Shown here in pieces: positions 46,244 to 55,313 of a stretch of 64,000 bases of DNA. The stretch is taken from NCBI GenBank assembly GCA_947179155.2, contig OX359270.1, forward strand, positions 450,501-514,500, given 5' to 3'. The DNA is from Hedera helix. Lineage: Eukaryota; Streptophyta; Magnoliopsida; Apiales; Araliaceae. The notes under the pieces were generated by a model. The model was not told the DNA's origin. It was given only the letters and a program-made list of their open reading frames with translations, and did no database searches. The first letter of the stretch is position 1, and every line of letters starts with the position of its first letter. The translations under genes were made by a program, and so were the position numbers.

Positions 46244-47712
46244 AATTCAAATAATCACATTCCCTCACCATCGTCCTCGGAGGAATCCAAACCCCCTACC
46301 GAACCCCTAATACGAAAACCTAGAACCTCCTCCTCGGCAACCTCGGAAGAGATCTCAATTCTTTCTTCCAAACCAACCCCAAAAAACCCAACTTCCACCC
46401 AAGAAATCAAACAAACCCAACCCCTCACAGGGTTCGACCCCTAGACCACGAACCCTACCCCTTCAGGTCAACCCACATCCTTTTCAGCCAACCCTTCGGA
46501 TAAAGGAAAAATCTCCACATCTTCATCGGCCAACATAGCTTAAGACGTTTCACCAGAAAAAGGCCCAGAGATGAGAAAACGAAGCGTTTTCGAAATGTCA
46601 GACTCCGAACTCGCAAAATTTATGAAGGCCAAAAAGCCAAAAACCTCCCATCCTCTAAGATCTCCATCGGACTCACCCAAAAACCTTCCCTAGAAATCCA
46701 GCCAACCAACCCCCGACCAACCTAGACCACTAACTTCTAAATCTTCCAGACAAACAAACCCCGAAAAAATTGATCAACAGACATCTGAGCAACCCCGCCA
46801 ATAATCCTCAGAACAAACCGAAAAATCAGCCGGTAAACGACCAATTTCCGATCAAACCGAACATTTAAAACAACCTACACTTGAAATTGACCCCTTACCG
46901 CTCGGACATCCTGCCAGACAACCCTCAAACAATCCTGGCATAAACCAGACACCCCCGACATTCTTCCCAGACAACGCCAATCTCCCAACCCCTTCTCTGT
47001 TTACAACAAGTTCAACTTCCCAGCTGATAACGAAATATTTCGTGACTATACGGATCGAAAACTCATCCTGGACACGGCAATCCACCAAGGCCGAGTAAGA
47101 TTCTTATTTCTCAATTTTATAAATGTTTTTGATATCTCTTATCCCGACAAACTTCCATTTATCATACACTAGCGACATTCAGCCGTCTACTTGGTCAGGA
47201 AACCAAACCAAACAACAGTGATGAAAAAATGAAGAAGATGAAGGGAAAATACAAAGTCACCAAAAAGAGAGAAAAAACTTGCCAAAAATAACAAAAGCCT
47301 TCAAACAACCAATGACAACCTTCAACAACAGTTCGAGATCATCCTCGAAGTAAAGAATTAACAAACCGAAGAGCTCAACTCAACTCCAATTTGAGAATTC
47401 TGAAACCATGAAAAGAGCTCAGCAACAAACCGAAGAGATAATCGAACTGAAGAAACAAAACGAACAATTGACTTCCGACATCCAATAACAACAAAATGCC
47501 AACGAGATCTTGAGAACAGGTTCGGCTGGGAACCTCCAAACTACGCCATCAAATCCTTGAAGAATACAAAGCCTCACCCGAACTTCTGGAAGAAATAATA
47601 GACCGGTTCAGCAAAGGATTTTAAGCTACGGTAGACAAGGCAACAAAACCCGGTGCAGACCCTTCCATTTTCACTGATTCCGACTCCGATGCTCCCAAAG
47701 GCAAAAACTAAT
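46225..47712 (+). pseudogene. Spliced opposite-strand gene of the second Tat element
   Basis: Same gene as 16155-13529, missing exon 1. A Pro/Ser/Thr-rich first part contains KRSVFEMSDSELAKFMKAKK, comparable with the KSVLDMTDLEKQQFRKRKRR segment of the first element. It ends with KLILDTAIHQGR at the GTAAGA donor (intron 47095-47172, 78 bp, TAG acceptor). Exon 3 opens with FSRLLGQETKPNN, comparable with FSRLRNQRNNQ, and goes on as a coiled coil. It ends with EEIIDRFSKGF...KPGADP, comparable with TEAVMDQYTKGYLYAK...AGVNP, and an acidic DSDSDAP tail. Stops and small indels disrupt it. The shared intron position and matching exon ends argue that the splicing model is right. Confidence 0.78.
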
Positions 47713-47876
47713 TTCTTCTCTCCTTTTTTTTAAATGAAATGTAAATTGCACTTAACCATCAATGAAATTTATAGTTTTATTAACGTCTTGTTCATACATA
47801 TAATGAATATTTAAAAATTTCCCATAAGTGAAAAACTCGACTCAGTACAAACAAATAAATCAAATTTCCTGAACTA

Positions 47877-48020
47877 CTAAAAATATTTCCTTAATCTAGA
47901 TGCATGCCAAAAATTCTTCAAATTCGAACCAGACATATCCCAAAGACGATATGTCCCATGCTTCACAACTTCAACTACCTCGTATAGTCCTTCCCAATTC
48001 GGCATCAACTTGCCCATGTT
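47877..48020 (-). pseudogene. Integrase C-terminal remnant of the second Tat element
   Basis: Minus-strand reading MGKLMPNWEGLYEVVEVVKH then GTYRLWDMSG and LKNFWHASRLRKYF, then TAG. It is collinear with the last residues of integrase in the first Tat element (KLIPTWEGPYEVIDVVKPG...LRKYYQ). Upstream it joins abruptly to LTR sequence at 48031/48032, which marks the deletion breakpoint. Confidence 0.9.
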
Positions 48021-48291
48021 CAAAGGGATAGATATAAGTGTACAGTCATCTAAAAGTGATTAGAATTAGAAGTCCATTTCCGCGTAAAAACACAGCTCAT
48101 CAGTTAATAAATCCCACTCCAATTAGGCTTCTTTGTAGCAACCAAATAAGGAAACAGAATTCCCATAAAATAAGGATTCTAATACTTCCATATCCTAAAC
48201 CGGATAGGAACCCATATATCAAATTAAAGGCCCACCCAACAAAACAATGTGGACCAGCCCAAACCCGAGCCTAAATAATCTCAACCCAACA

Positions 48292-48470
48292 CTTGGTCTA
48301 GTTCATGGTAAACTGTATTTACTGCTTCTTCGAACAACAACTCAATTTGGTTACAACTCTTGTCATATTCAAATTGATACCCGCAATAGTGTACTTGGGA
48401 GTTCTCATGCACCGGCTCTTAGATAAATGTGAACTACAAGAAGCCATGACCAAAGTTGAACTATCTTGCT
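48292..48470 (+). pseudogene. KEA: KEA-type K+ efflux antiporter pseudogene, part 3
   Basis: After the second Tat element the gene continues: a repeat of LVHGKLY, then LLLRTTTQF, and in another frame LVTTLVIFKLIPAIVYLGVL. This corresponds to the last membrane helix of KEA. It then reads MHRLLDKCELQEAMTKVELS to a stop near 48470. The family C-terminal tail is not recognisable. The three parts are collinear on one strand and were interrupted by two independent insertions. Confidence 0.82.
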
Positions 48471-48479
48471 AGCACTGAC

Positions 48480-49200
48480 AATTCTACAGTAAGAGGATTC
48501 CAGTTTCAGTTCTTGTTTTGATAAGCCCCATCCTTGAGGGCAAGGGTGCTTTTAAGGGGGTAAGAATGTAAGGAATGAGGTGAATTGTAGTTAATTAGTA
48601 ATCGAGGGTATATTAGTCTTTTCTATTACTTTAGTCAAGGCAGTATAATCTTTTCCAATATTCTATTATGAGTCCACATGCTTGGTATGAAGGAGTTGGG
48701 TAAGCTGCAGCACATGGTTTTTGCTCCTCATTGCTATAGATGTAAGGATATATATAGACTAGATATCACTCTGTAATGGATCATGAATGGAATAAACTAA
48801 TTTCTTTTTCCCCAATTCTCCTTAATTCTCACTCTAATTCTCTGTTTCTCTCCCAATTCTTCCTCTAATTTCTTCCTAGTTGCTGCAGAAGCTCTATTTC
48901 AGCTGCTAAGTATTGAATTGGTGATAACCAATTTATTACAGTATAAACATTATAGCTAGGAACAATGATGCAAAGAAAGCAAGACTAATCTGCAGATATA
49001 TTGGAGATATATATTTTAATGATAAACAAAATAAGAACAAGGAAAGAGACTAGATATACAGTGGTCAAAGCATAAGTTATGGGCGAACAACTTGCAATAA
49101 AAACATTTAGAAGAGTAGGAAAGAGATAAAATGTAAGGTGAAGAAATGAGCTATGATTTAGGCAATGGTCATGATTGGCTTTGATATCATGTAACCAACT
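48480..49200. repeat. Probable gypsy LTR remnant and flanks
   Basis: A short reading PILEGKGAFKG followed by TGTAAGGAATGAGG at 48568 looks like the end of a pol and the start of an LTR. A promoter-like GATATATATAGACTAG follows at about 48748-48763 with a pyrimidine-rich leader to about 48900. At about 49173-49185 the reverse strand reads GATATCAAAGCC, a primer-binding-site-like motif for an element on the minus strand. No full element can be drawn. Confidence 0.4.
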
Positions 49201-50640
49201 CATCTAAAAATTTAAACTTGTAAATGAAGGGGCCAACAATGTTTATCAGGCTAATACTCTCTCTCAAATACAACTTTTTATAAAGAAGAGATAAACTAAA
49301 GTGCATTTGAACTATTAAATTAATTATAAAGTCAATACTGATCGATGTAAATGGTTATAATTAATGATACTAATAAGTATCCTTCTTGAGTTCTAATATG
49401 GTATCAGAGCCAATCAAGCTTAACAACTCTTGATCCAATTGTTTTTAATTAATCAATTCATGATTAATAGCCACTATGATCCGAAACAAGTTTTCTTTTT
49501 GTTCATCTATGTTGCACATCGGAAGTGCTATCACAGCTTGAAAAATCTCTCCTTCTCCTTAGCCTGATATTTTCTATATATTTCTCCTAGTTCTTGTCAA
49601 ATCGTAACTCAATAATTAAATTCCATAATTTATAATCCATTAAATCTATACTACTTATAGTCCCTATTCATGGACGAAACCATATTCTATTATCCTCAAT
49701 CATATCCCAATTATACTAGTGACCCAAATGAATGGCTCACACCGGATAATTATTCTGCTGATACTCATGAATGTCTATAGCCTTTCCTTTTGAATTAAAT
49801 TGGTATATCTAGGATCTTCTCGACCAAATCTACTCCCTCTGAAATATTCCTACTCAATCTGTGAAAAATTATCTTTCCGAAGGAAAATGTCTCGCATATG
49901 CACTTAATCACGCTGAAGAAGCCATGGCACAAATTGACCTCATTGAATGTCTCCTTTAGTTAGTGGTTTCATTAACTACTACTACTATTTAATGTATCCT
50001 TCTTTGTCTTTGGATTCTTCACAGTTATGAAAAATCATAGATAACATCGAGTTTATCCTCCAAGTCTTTTTTATATTCTCTTCTTCCACCGCTGCCTGAT
50101 AATCCACCATCCAAACCCTCCCTCACCAGTGTACGCATTCACGTCAGATGTTATTCCTCTTGATGCTTTCGTTTTTAATAAATTTGGTAAACACGGGTCT
50201 CTTCCTTTCATTGATGATGGTTCTTATCAGGCTATCACTGTTCATTGTCAACTTTTTAAACCTCAATTGTTATACTCATTTTTCTCAACAATAAATGGCT
50301 TTTCTTATTCTCATTTAGCTTTTTTCAAAAATTCCTTTTTAATTTGTTCACAATAAGCCTTCCCACATATTTCTAATTTACAAGTTTGAGGGCATTTCAA
50401 CATGGTCAAGTTCAAACTTCATTTACCTTCCTTTCTCTTGAGGGTGTATATTAAGGACTATATCAATAATTTATTATATTAGGATAATTGTATATTTATC
50501 ATATATATGTTTAAGATAATTAATTAGGGATTAATATTTAAGTGATTAGATTATAGTTGACACTATAATATTTTTATTTATATTCAACTATTGATGTAAA
50601 TGGTTGGAATGATAATAATAAGAATCCTTATTGAGTTTTA
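49200..50640 (+). mobile_element. Small copia-like non-autonomous element (TRIM/LARD type)
   Basis: TATGGTATCAGAGCC at 49396-49410 is an initiator-Met primer-binding site. The about 60 bp before it (GATGTAAATGGTTATAATTA ... TTCTAATA) resemble about 60 bp ending at 50640 (GATGTAAATGGTTGGAATGA ... TTTTAATA). The right copy begins after a CTTGAGGGTG purine tract at about 50441. The interior has only short open frames (for example 50129-50356) without recognisable domains. The LTR pair is strongly decayed, so bounds are approximate. Confidence 0.5.
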
Positions 50641-51269
50641 ATATATATGAACATACTAAAAATCCTAGCATTTGCTTCAAATATGAGAAGGGTTCCTATA
50701 CGTTTGAATAGATTCTTAAACGTTTGAATAAACTGTGCTAGTTTCCTCAAATTATGTTGATACTGATGCAATATTACTTTTCTTTTTCTTTCTAGGTATA
50801 ATTGATGATCATATTGATAGCTAAAAAGGGGTGTTAGTTTGCTGTATATCCGGATATATAGTTTCAAATCCAACACTTTGACTCGTCATCATCTCTCTTC
50901 TTCTCATCAGATGGCCAGTTTTGTGTCTATAGAGATTTATTTATAAGATTTCATAATTAAACAACTATATAAACCCCTTTAATTTCATTTATTTATACAT
51001 CCATCCATCCATTTCGTTCGTGGATTTGCAGTTTGGTTGATCATCCCCCCCTCCCTTCTTTCACTTTTAGTTACTGGCTTCACTTCTTTCACTCAGTCCC
51101 ATCACTTGATTATCTTTAATTTGTCTTCTGGGTTCATCTTCTCTTTCTTTTTATTACTCCTATTATTATTATTTTTTATAATATTTTTCTCATATGCCTT
51201 ATCCTTGTGTTTGTCTATTGTAATTGGGTGTATAGTTTATGTTATACCCATCTCTTTTAAGTTGAAATG

Positions 51270-51278
<9 letters not shown>
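50641..51278. other. Intergenic, no gene recognised
   Basis: AT-rich sequence with a pyrimidine-rich stretch at 51025-51215. Open frames here are short and hydrophobic because of T-rich composition. I see no gene or element end. Confidence 0.5.
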
Positions 51279-51316
<38 letters not shown>

Positions 51317-51356
51317 TACATACATACATACATACATACATACATACATACATACA
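51279..51356. repeat. (CA)n followed by (CATA)n microsatellite
   Basis: About 32 bases of CA followed by about 45 bases of CATA. It borders the left arm of the foldback element that follows. Confidence 0.95.
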
Positions 51357-51876
51357 TGCATGTATTTGCCATAGATCCTTATAGAACATACACCATCTAT
51401 ACACTTTAAAACAAAAGTAACGGTCAGGATTAGAGACGTACACTACTATTAATAGCGGATTATAAAAAAAACACGTTATTAATAGTAGCGAATGCTAATT
51501 AGAATAAGAGTTTGACTTTATTAACTAGGATTTGATGTTTATTAACTAGGGTTTATGGTTTATAAATGAAGGTTTAGTGTTTATTAACTAGGGTTAAGGG
51601 TTTAGTATTTATTAACTAGGATTTAGGGTTTATTAACCAGAGGTTAATAAGGTTAATAAACCCTAAACTCAGTTAAAAAAGGAGTTAATAAACCATAAAC
51701 CTGATTTATAAACCCTAAACCTAATTAATAAATAATAAACCTTAGTTAATAAAATCAAATTACAATCAGCTACTAATAATAACGATCGTCGATTTATCAT
51801 AGCCGTTATTTTTTATTTTTTTTGAAGGGTATAAACGGTATATGCCCTATAAGGATCCATAGCAAATACATGCAAT
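51355..51876. mobile_element. Foldback MITE 1
   Basis: Long inverted repeat: the left end CATGTATTTGCCATAGATCC pairs with the right end GGATCCATAGCAAATACATG, and the arms continue with AGTAACGG / CCGTTATTTT. Inside, words of the type TTTATTAACTAGGGTTTA on the left are answered by TAAACCCTAAACC and similar on the right. It is non-coding and about 520 bp. The ends resemble those of the next element, so both may be mobilised by one transposase family. Confidence 0.7.
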
Positions 51877-51905
51877 AGATCAGTTCCATATATATATATA
51901 TATAT

Positions 51906-52226
51906 GGGGGCTGGTCCATAACAAGTTTGTTATGGATCAAAAATGGGCAAACATCATCCAATGAGTTGATTTTTTTAATGAACGGGAGAGATTAAAAATG
52001 AAAAATCGACATCCGCTACTAATAGCAGTAGACGATTTAGTAAACCGTCCGCTGTGGACGATGATGGTTATCGTTCGCTACTATTACTAGCGAACGGTTT
52101 AGTAGTCCGCTACTATTAGTAGTGGACGACGAGTTTTAAGTATTTAATCTTAGCCATTAATCCTTATAATGAATGATATTTGCCCTATCTTATTCCATAG
52201 CAAATACATGCTATGGATCGGCCCCC
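51906..52226. mobile_element. Foldback MITE 2
   Basis: 321 bp. Ends GGGGGCTGGTCCATA and, in reverse, GGGGGCCGATCCATA are inverted repeats, set within TATATA on both sides. This suits a TA-directed insertion such as Tc1/mariner, but the family is not certain. The interior has several nested palindromes such as CCGCTACTATTAGTAGTGGA, giving strong hairpin potential. It lies just upstream of the yippee-like pseudogene. Confidence 0.75.
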
Positions 52227-52296
52227 TATATATATTCTTGGTTTGAATCAATTGTAGTTAGTGAATTGGTGGTGGTCATTTTGATTTTGTATATCC

Positions 52297-53067
52297 ATGG
52301 CTGAGGTGATTGGTCCAAGGTTGTATTGTTGCTGTAATTGTCGAAACCATGTAATGATGTTATTTCTAAAACTTTTTAGGTGAACACGATATTACCTTTT
52401 TTTCTTTTTCCTACGCATTTAATGTGTGATTGTGATTCTAAATCAACGATATTAATAGTTAATAAGATAACGTACTTGAGTTATGACCCTTAGCAAATGG
52501 AACTCTTGTTGAAAAATGTAGCTTCATATTGAATCATTTTGTTTTTATGTGCATGTAATTCTTTTGGTTTTCTCCTAAATTGTGATTTTGTGGCACTCTT
52601 GTAAGCCTTTTCCAAATACCCCCACCACCACACACACACACAAAAAGAGTCCCATTTGCCAAATTTTTTTATGATAGTAGTATAAAATAACGCACGATCA
52701 TCAAGTTTGATATCATAATTTCATTATTATATCACACTACTACACTAACATCTTATTTTTAGGGCTATAAATGGAATAAAAATATACCCTTAATATTCGC
52801 GAGTTTCACAAATGAGACGAGCTGGGAGCATGGTTTAACATTTGTCAATTAATTTTGGTATTTTAGTGAAGAAATGGTCTAGCATTTTTGTTTTCCCATG
52901 CCATGAATATTTTTATGAGCATTTTGGTATTTTTGTTTGCTGATGTCTACTGCTCTGACTGTGTTGAGGTGCTGGGTTGGAAATACGAAAGAGTATATGA
53001 GGAAACGCAGAAATACAAAGAAGGCAAGTTCATTCTTGAGAAGTCAAAACTTGTGAAGGAAAACTAA
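52297..53067 (+). pseudogene. Yippee-like zinc-binding protein pseudogene
   Basis: Exon 1 (52297-52379) starts MAEVIGPRLYCCCNCRNHV, the N-terminus of plant yippee-like proteins with the first CxxC zinc-binding pair. A few codons are lost before DVISKTF, shifting the frame, and a GTGAAC donor follows. Exon 2 (52867-53067) starts after a TTTTAG acceptor with RNGLAFLFSHAMNI. The usual GPKEDR...TGLHTV segment is replaced by unrelated residues. It then continues ADVYCSDCVEVLGWKYERVY and TQKYKEGKFILEKSKLVKEN to TAA. The second CxxC pair is kept. Yippee proteins are small (about 100-130 residues), so most of the gene is here. The frameshift, a stop at the start of exon 2 and the altered middle indicate a pseudogene. 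Confidence 0.9.
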
Positions 53068-53317
53068 TAGTTCTCTGTATGAGTTCCATGGTTTCTCTAT
53101 AACATCATTTGTGCAGGTGTATGGATGTACCTAGGTTTTCATTTAGTTTGAAAGAACTCATTGATTCCTCTTACTGTCTTTTCTATCTAGAAACTTTTGC
53201 AGGAGAAATTAGATCTTGTAAATAGACTTCTTTTTTTTTTTTCCTTAGTTCCGATATAGTATCAATTATGTATACAAATTCTGGATATTTCTCTTATTTG
53301 GGCATGCTTTTCTTTAT

Positions 53318-55095
53318 TGACATGACGGAAGATGGGTAACAACAGAAATAATCACAGGAATTGAATATGAAACTTTGCGATCATAGCGATTCATAAAGGA
53401 GAGATTAAAAACCGTAGAATAGCCGTTAGAATAATTTGATAATTCAATAATAATGAGATTTGTTTCATAATAATTAATCACCATAAGAGACTATTTATAC
53501 TACCTAAATCCTAAAAATAAATAAAAATCCAATAAAGTTAAAAATTAAGCCCAATACATAAATGGGCCTAAAAATAATTAAACCTACTAGGCTATACTAA
53601 TTAATAAATAAAAATACATCAAATATTTAAATTATTCATAAATACCAAAATAAAAATTATAGCAAATCTTGACGGATAACTCTTCCCCTGTCATTCTCCT
53701 TTTCTTGAAGAAAATTCGACCTCGAATTAGTAATTATATCAAGCACCGACAGTTAGGCATTCCCAATCTTCTTTGTACCATGTAGTCATGATGTTGCTTC
53801 TCAAAGAATTTTTTTTAGAAATAATTCTAAAATAATCAAAACATTCATATTAACCTGCACTTTCAACAAATGATTAGGAAGGATAAAATCAAAATTTTCC
53901 AAGTTGACGAATACAAGAATATGAACAATCTCATGATCAATCTTAATTTTTACGATATTCGCATTCTTATGTCGTGTTGATTGCAAATCATGATCTTCAT
54001 CAACCACTAAGCTTGGTTTATCTTTAGTAGGATTGTTGGAACTACAACTTTCTTGAAAACTTTTTGCACTGGCTACTAAATTATTGCAACACCTTCTGGC
54101 CTCATCAATTAGAGAAACAATCTCCTTTTGACACTCTTATCCAGCTTTTCTTTTCTTAACTTGATATTTACATATGTTTCAACTTGTCAAGTTTATAATT
54201 TGTTTAATTTCTCTAATTCCTCTAAAAAGATCATCAAATTTGGGTAATAAGTTTTTAAGATAATGAACATAAATCTCATATTAATCCAACAAATCACATT
54301 CACTGTTAAGAAAGTCCAATATATTCCCTTACTTGGTCAATTTGTGCCTTTGTAGCTCAAGAAATTTTCAATAGAGAGATTGAGAAGGCTTTGGGCCAAA
54401 TTGTAATTAATCAGAATTTCAGGCAACAAGATGCTAGCATACCAAACTTCAGGAACTCAAATATAAACTTACAACTAATAAGGAGGTTTAAAATTGCAAC
54501 TATCCCAAAATTAGATTACAATATGAGTATGTTACATCTAGGCAGCTTGTAATCTTATTTTGGGATAGTAACATCTTAGTTGTGCGAAGGTAACATGCTC
54601 AGATTGTAATCTAATTTTGGGATAGTAACATCTTAGTTGCTCACAATCCTCGGCTAAGCAGCTTCGATCAACATCATTTTCCTTCACATTGACATTGGAG
54701 TAGGTTGTCTCTTACTTAATCAATTAGTAGAATCATCCTTGTCATGGGTCAATTCCCAGATTCTGATGTCAACTGACACAACGGAAGATGGGTAAATAAC
54801 AGAAATAGAACTTTTGTGATCACATGAATTCACAAAGGAGAGATAAAAGACTATAAAACAACAATCAAAATAATCTCTTAGTTCAATAATAATGGGAGTT
54901 GTTCCATAATAATAACCCTATTTATACTACCTAAGCCCTATAAATAAATAAAAATCCTATAAAGTTAAAAATTAAACCCAATACATAAAAGGGCCCAAAA
55001 ATAATTAAACTTACTAGACTATCTTAATTAATAAATAAAAATACATCAAATATTTAAATTGTCTATAAATACCCTAATATAAACTATACCTAAAT
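53318..55095 (-). mobile_element. Deleted gypsy element with two LTR-like repeats
   Basis: Direct repeats at about 53318-53670 and 54774-55095 both start TGACAnnACGGAAGATGGG and share GTTAAAAATTAAACCCAATA-like strings, forming an LTR pair. Next to the left repeat the minus strand reads NSRSNFLQEKEND, the kind of pol C-terminus followed by a purine tract seen in gypsy elements. Next to the right repeat TTGACATCAGAATC resembles a primer-binding site. The interior (about 1.1 kb) has only a 68-codon frame of unknown nature (54007-53801). It is a non-autonomous deletion derivative; exact LTR edges are uncertain. Confidence 0.7.
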
Positions 55096-55313
55096 ATCAA
55101 TAAAGAAAGGAGAAATCTTATTGTCTTATTCAACTTCAGTTCATATGTTTTAGACTAATAACCTCCTTATATAAACTGCTACTAACTGAACTAACAAACA
55201 TAGAAATGGAAATTACATAAATGACCTCTAATACTCTATTACAATTACGATTCTACCCTTACTCATTAACAGGCTATAACAAACTAAGTTGTATTTGTTT
55301 ATGTACATTAACA
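55095..55313 (-). repeat. 3' LTR of the right-hand copia element
   Basis: On its own strand it starts TGTTAATGTACATAAAC directly after the GGGGGGA tract. A TATA-like TTTATATAAGGAGG lies at about 55160-55175. The far end abuts the deleted gypsy element; its last base is not certain. Confidence 0.65.

Larger units (their letters stand above)
45660..48291 (-). mobile_element. Non-autonomous Tat-lineage element keeping the opposite-strand gene
   Basis: 2,632 bp on the minus strand. The 3' LTR (45660-46199) starts TGTTAGG next to the tract GAGTGAGGGGCAA. The 5' LTR is only its first 260 bp (48291-48032), cut just after the TATA region. Between them lie only the last about 45 codons of integrase (48020-47877) and the gene on the opposite, here plus, strand (46225-47712). 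The rest of gag-pol is deleted. It interrupts the KEA pseudogene and is flanked by a 21-bp direct repeat of KEA sequence with one mismatch (45639-45659 and 48292-48312). The left LTR outer end (TTATACC) is not the expected TG. Confidence 0.85.

Noticed and set aside
51237..51443. Open frame of Tyr-Val-Cys-Met repeats
   Set aside because: Translation of the CA/CATA microsatellite.
53305..55104. Inverted flanks TTTCTTTAT / ATAAAGAAA around the deleted gypsy element
   Set aside because: Short A/T-rich words that probably match by chance; LTR elements should have direct, not inverted, flanking copies.
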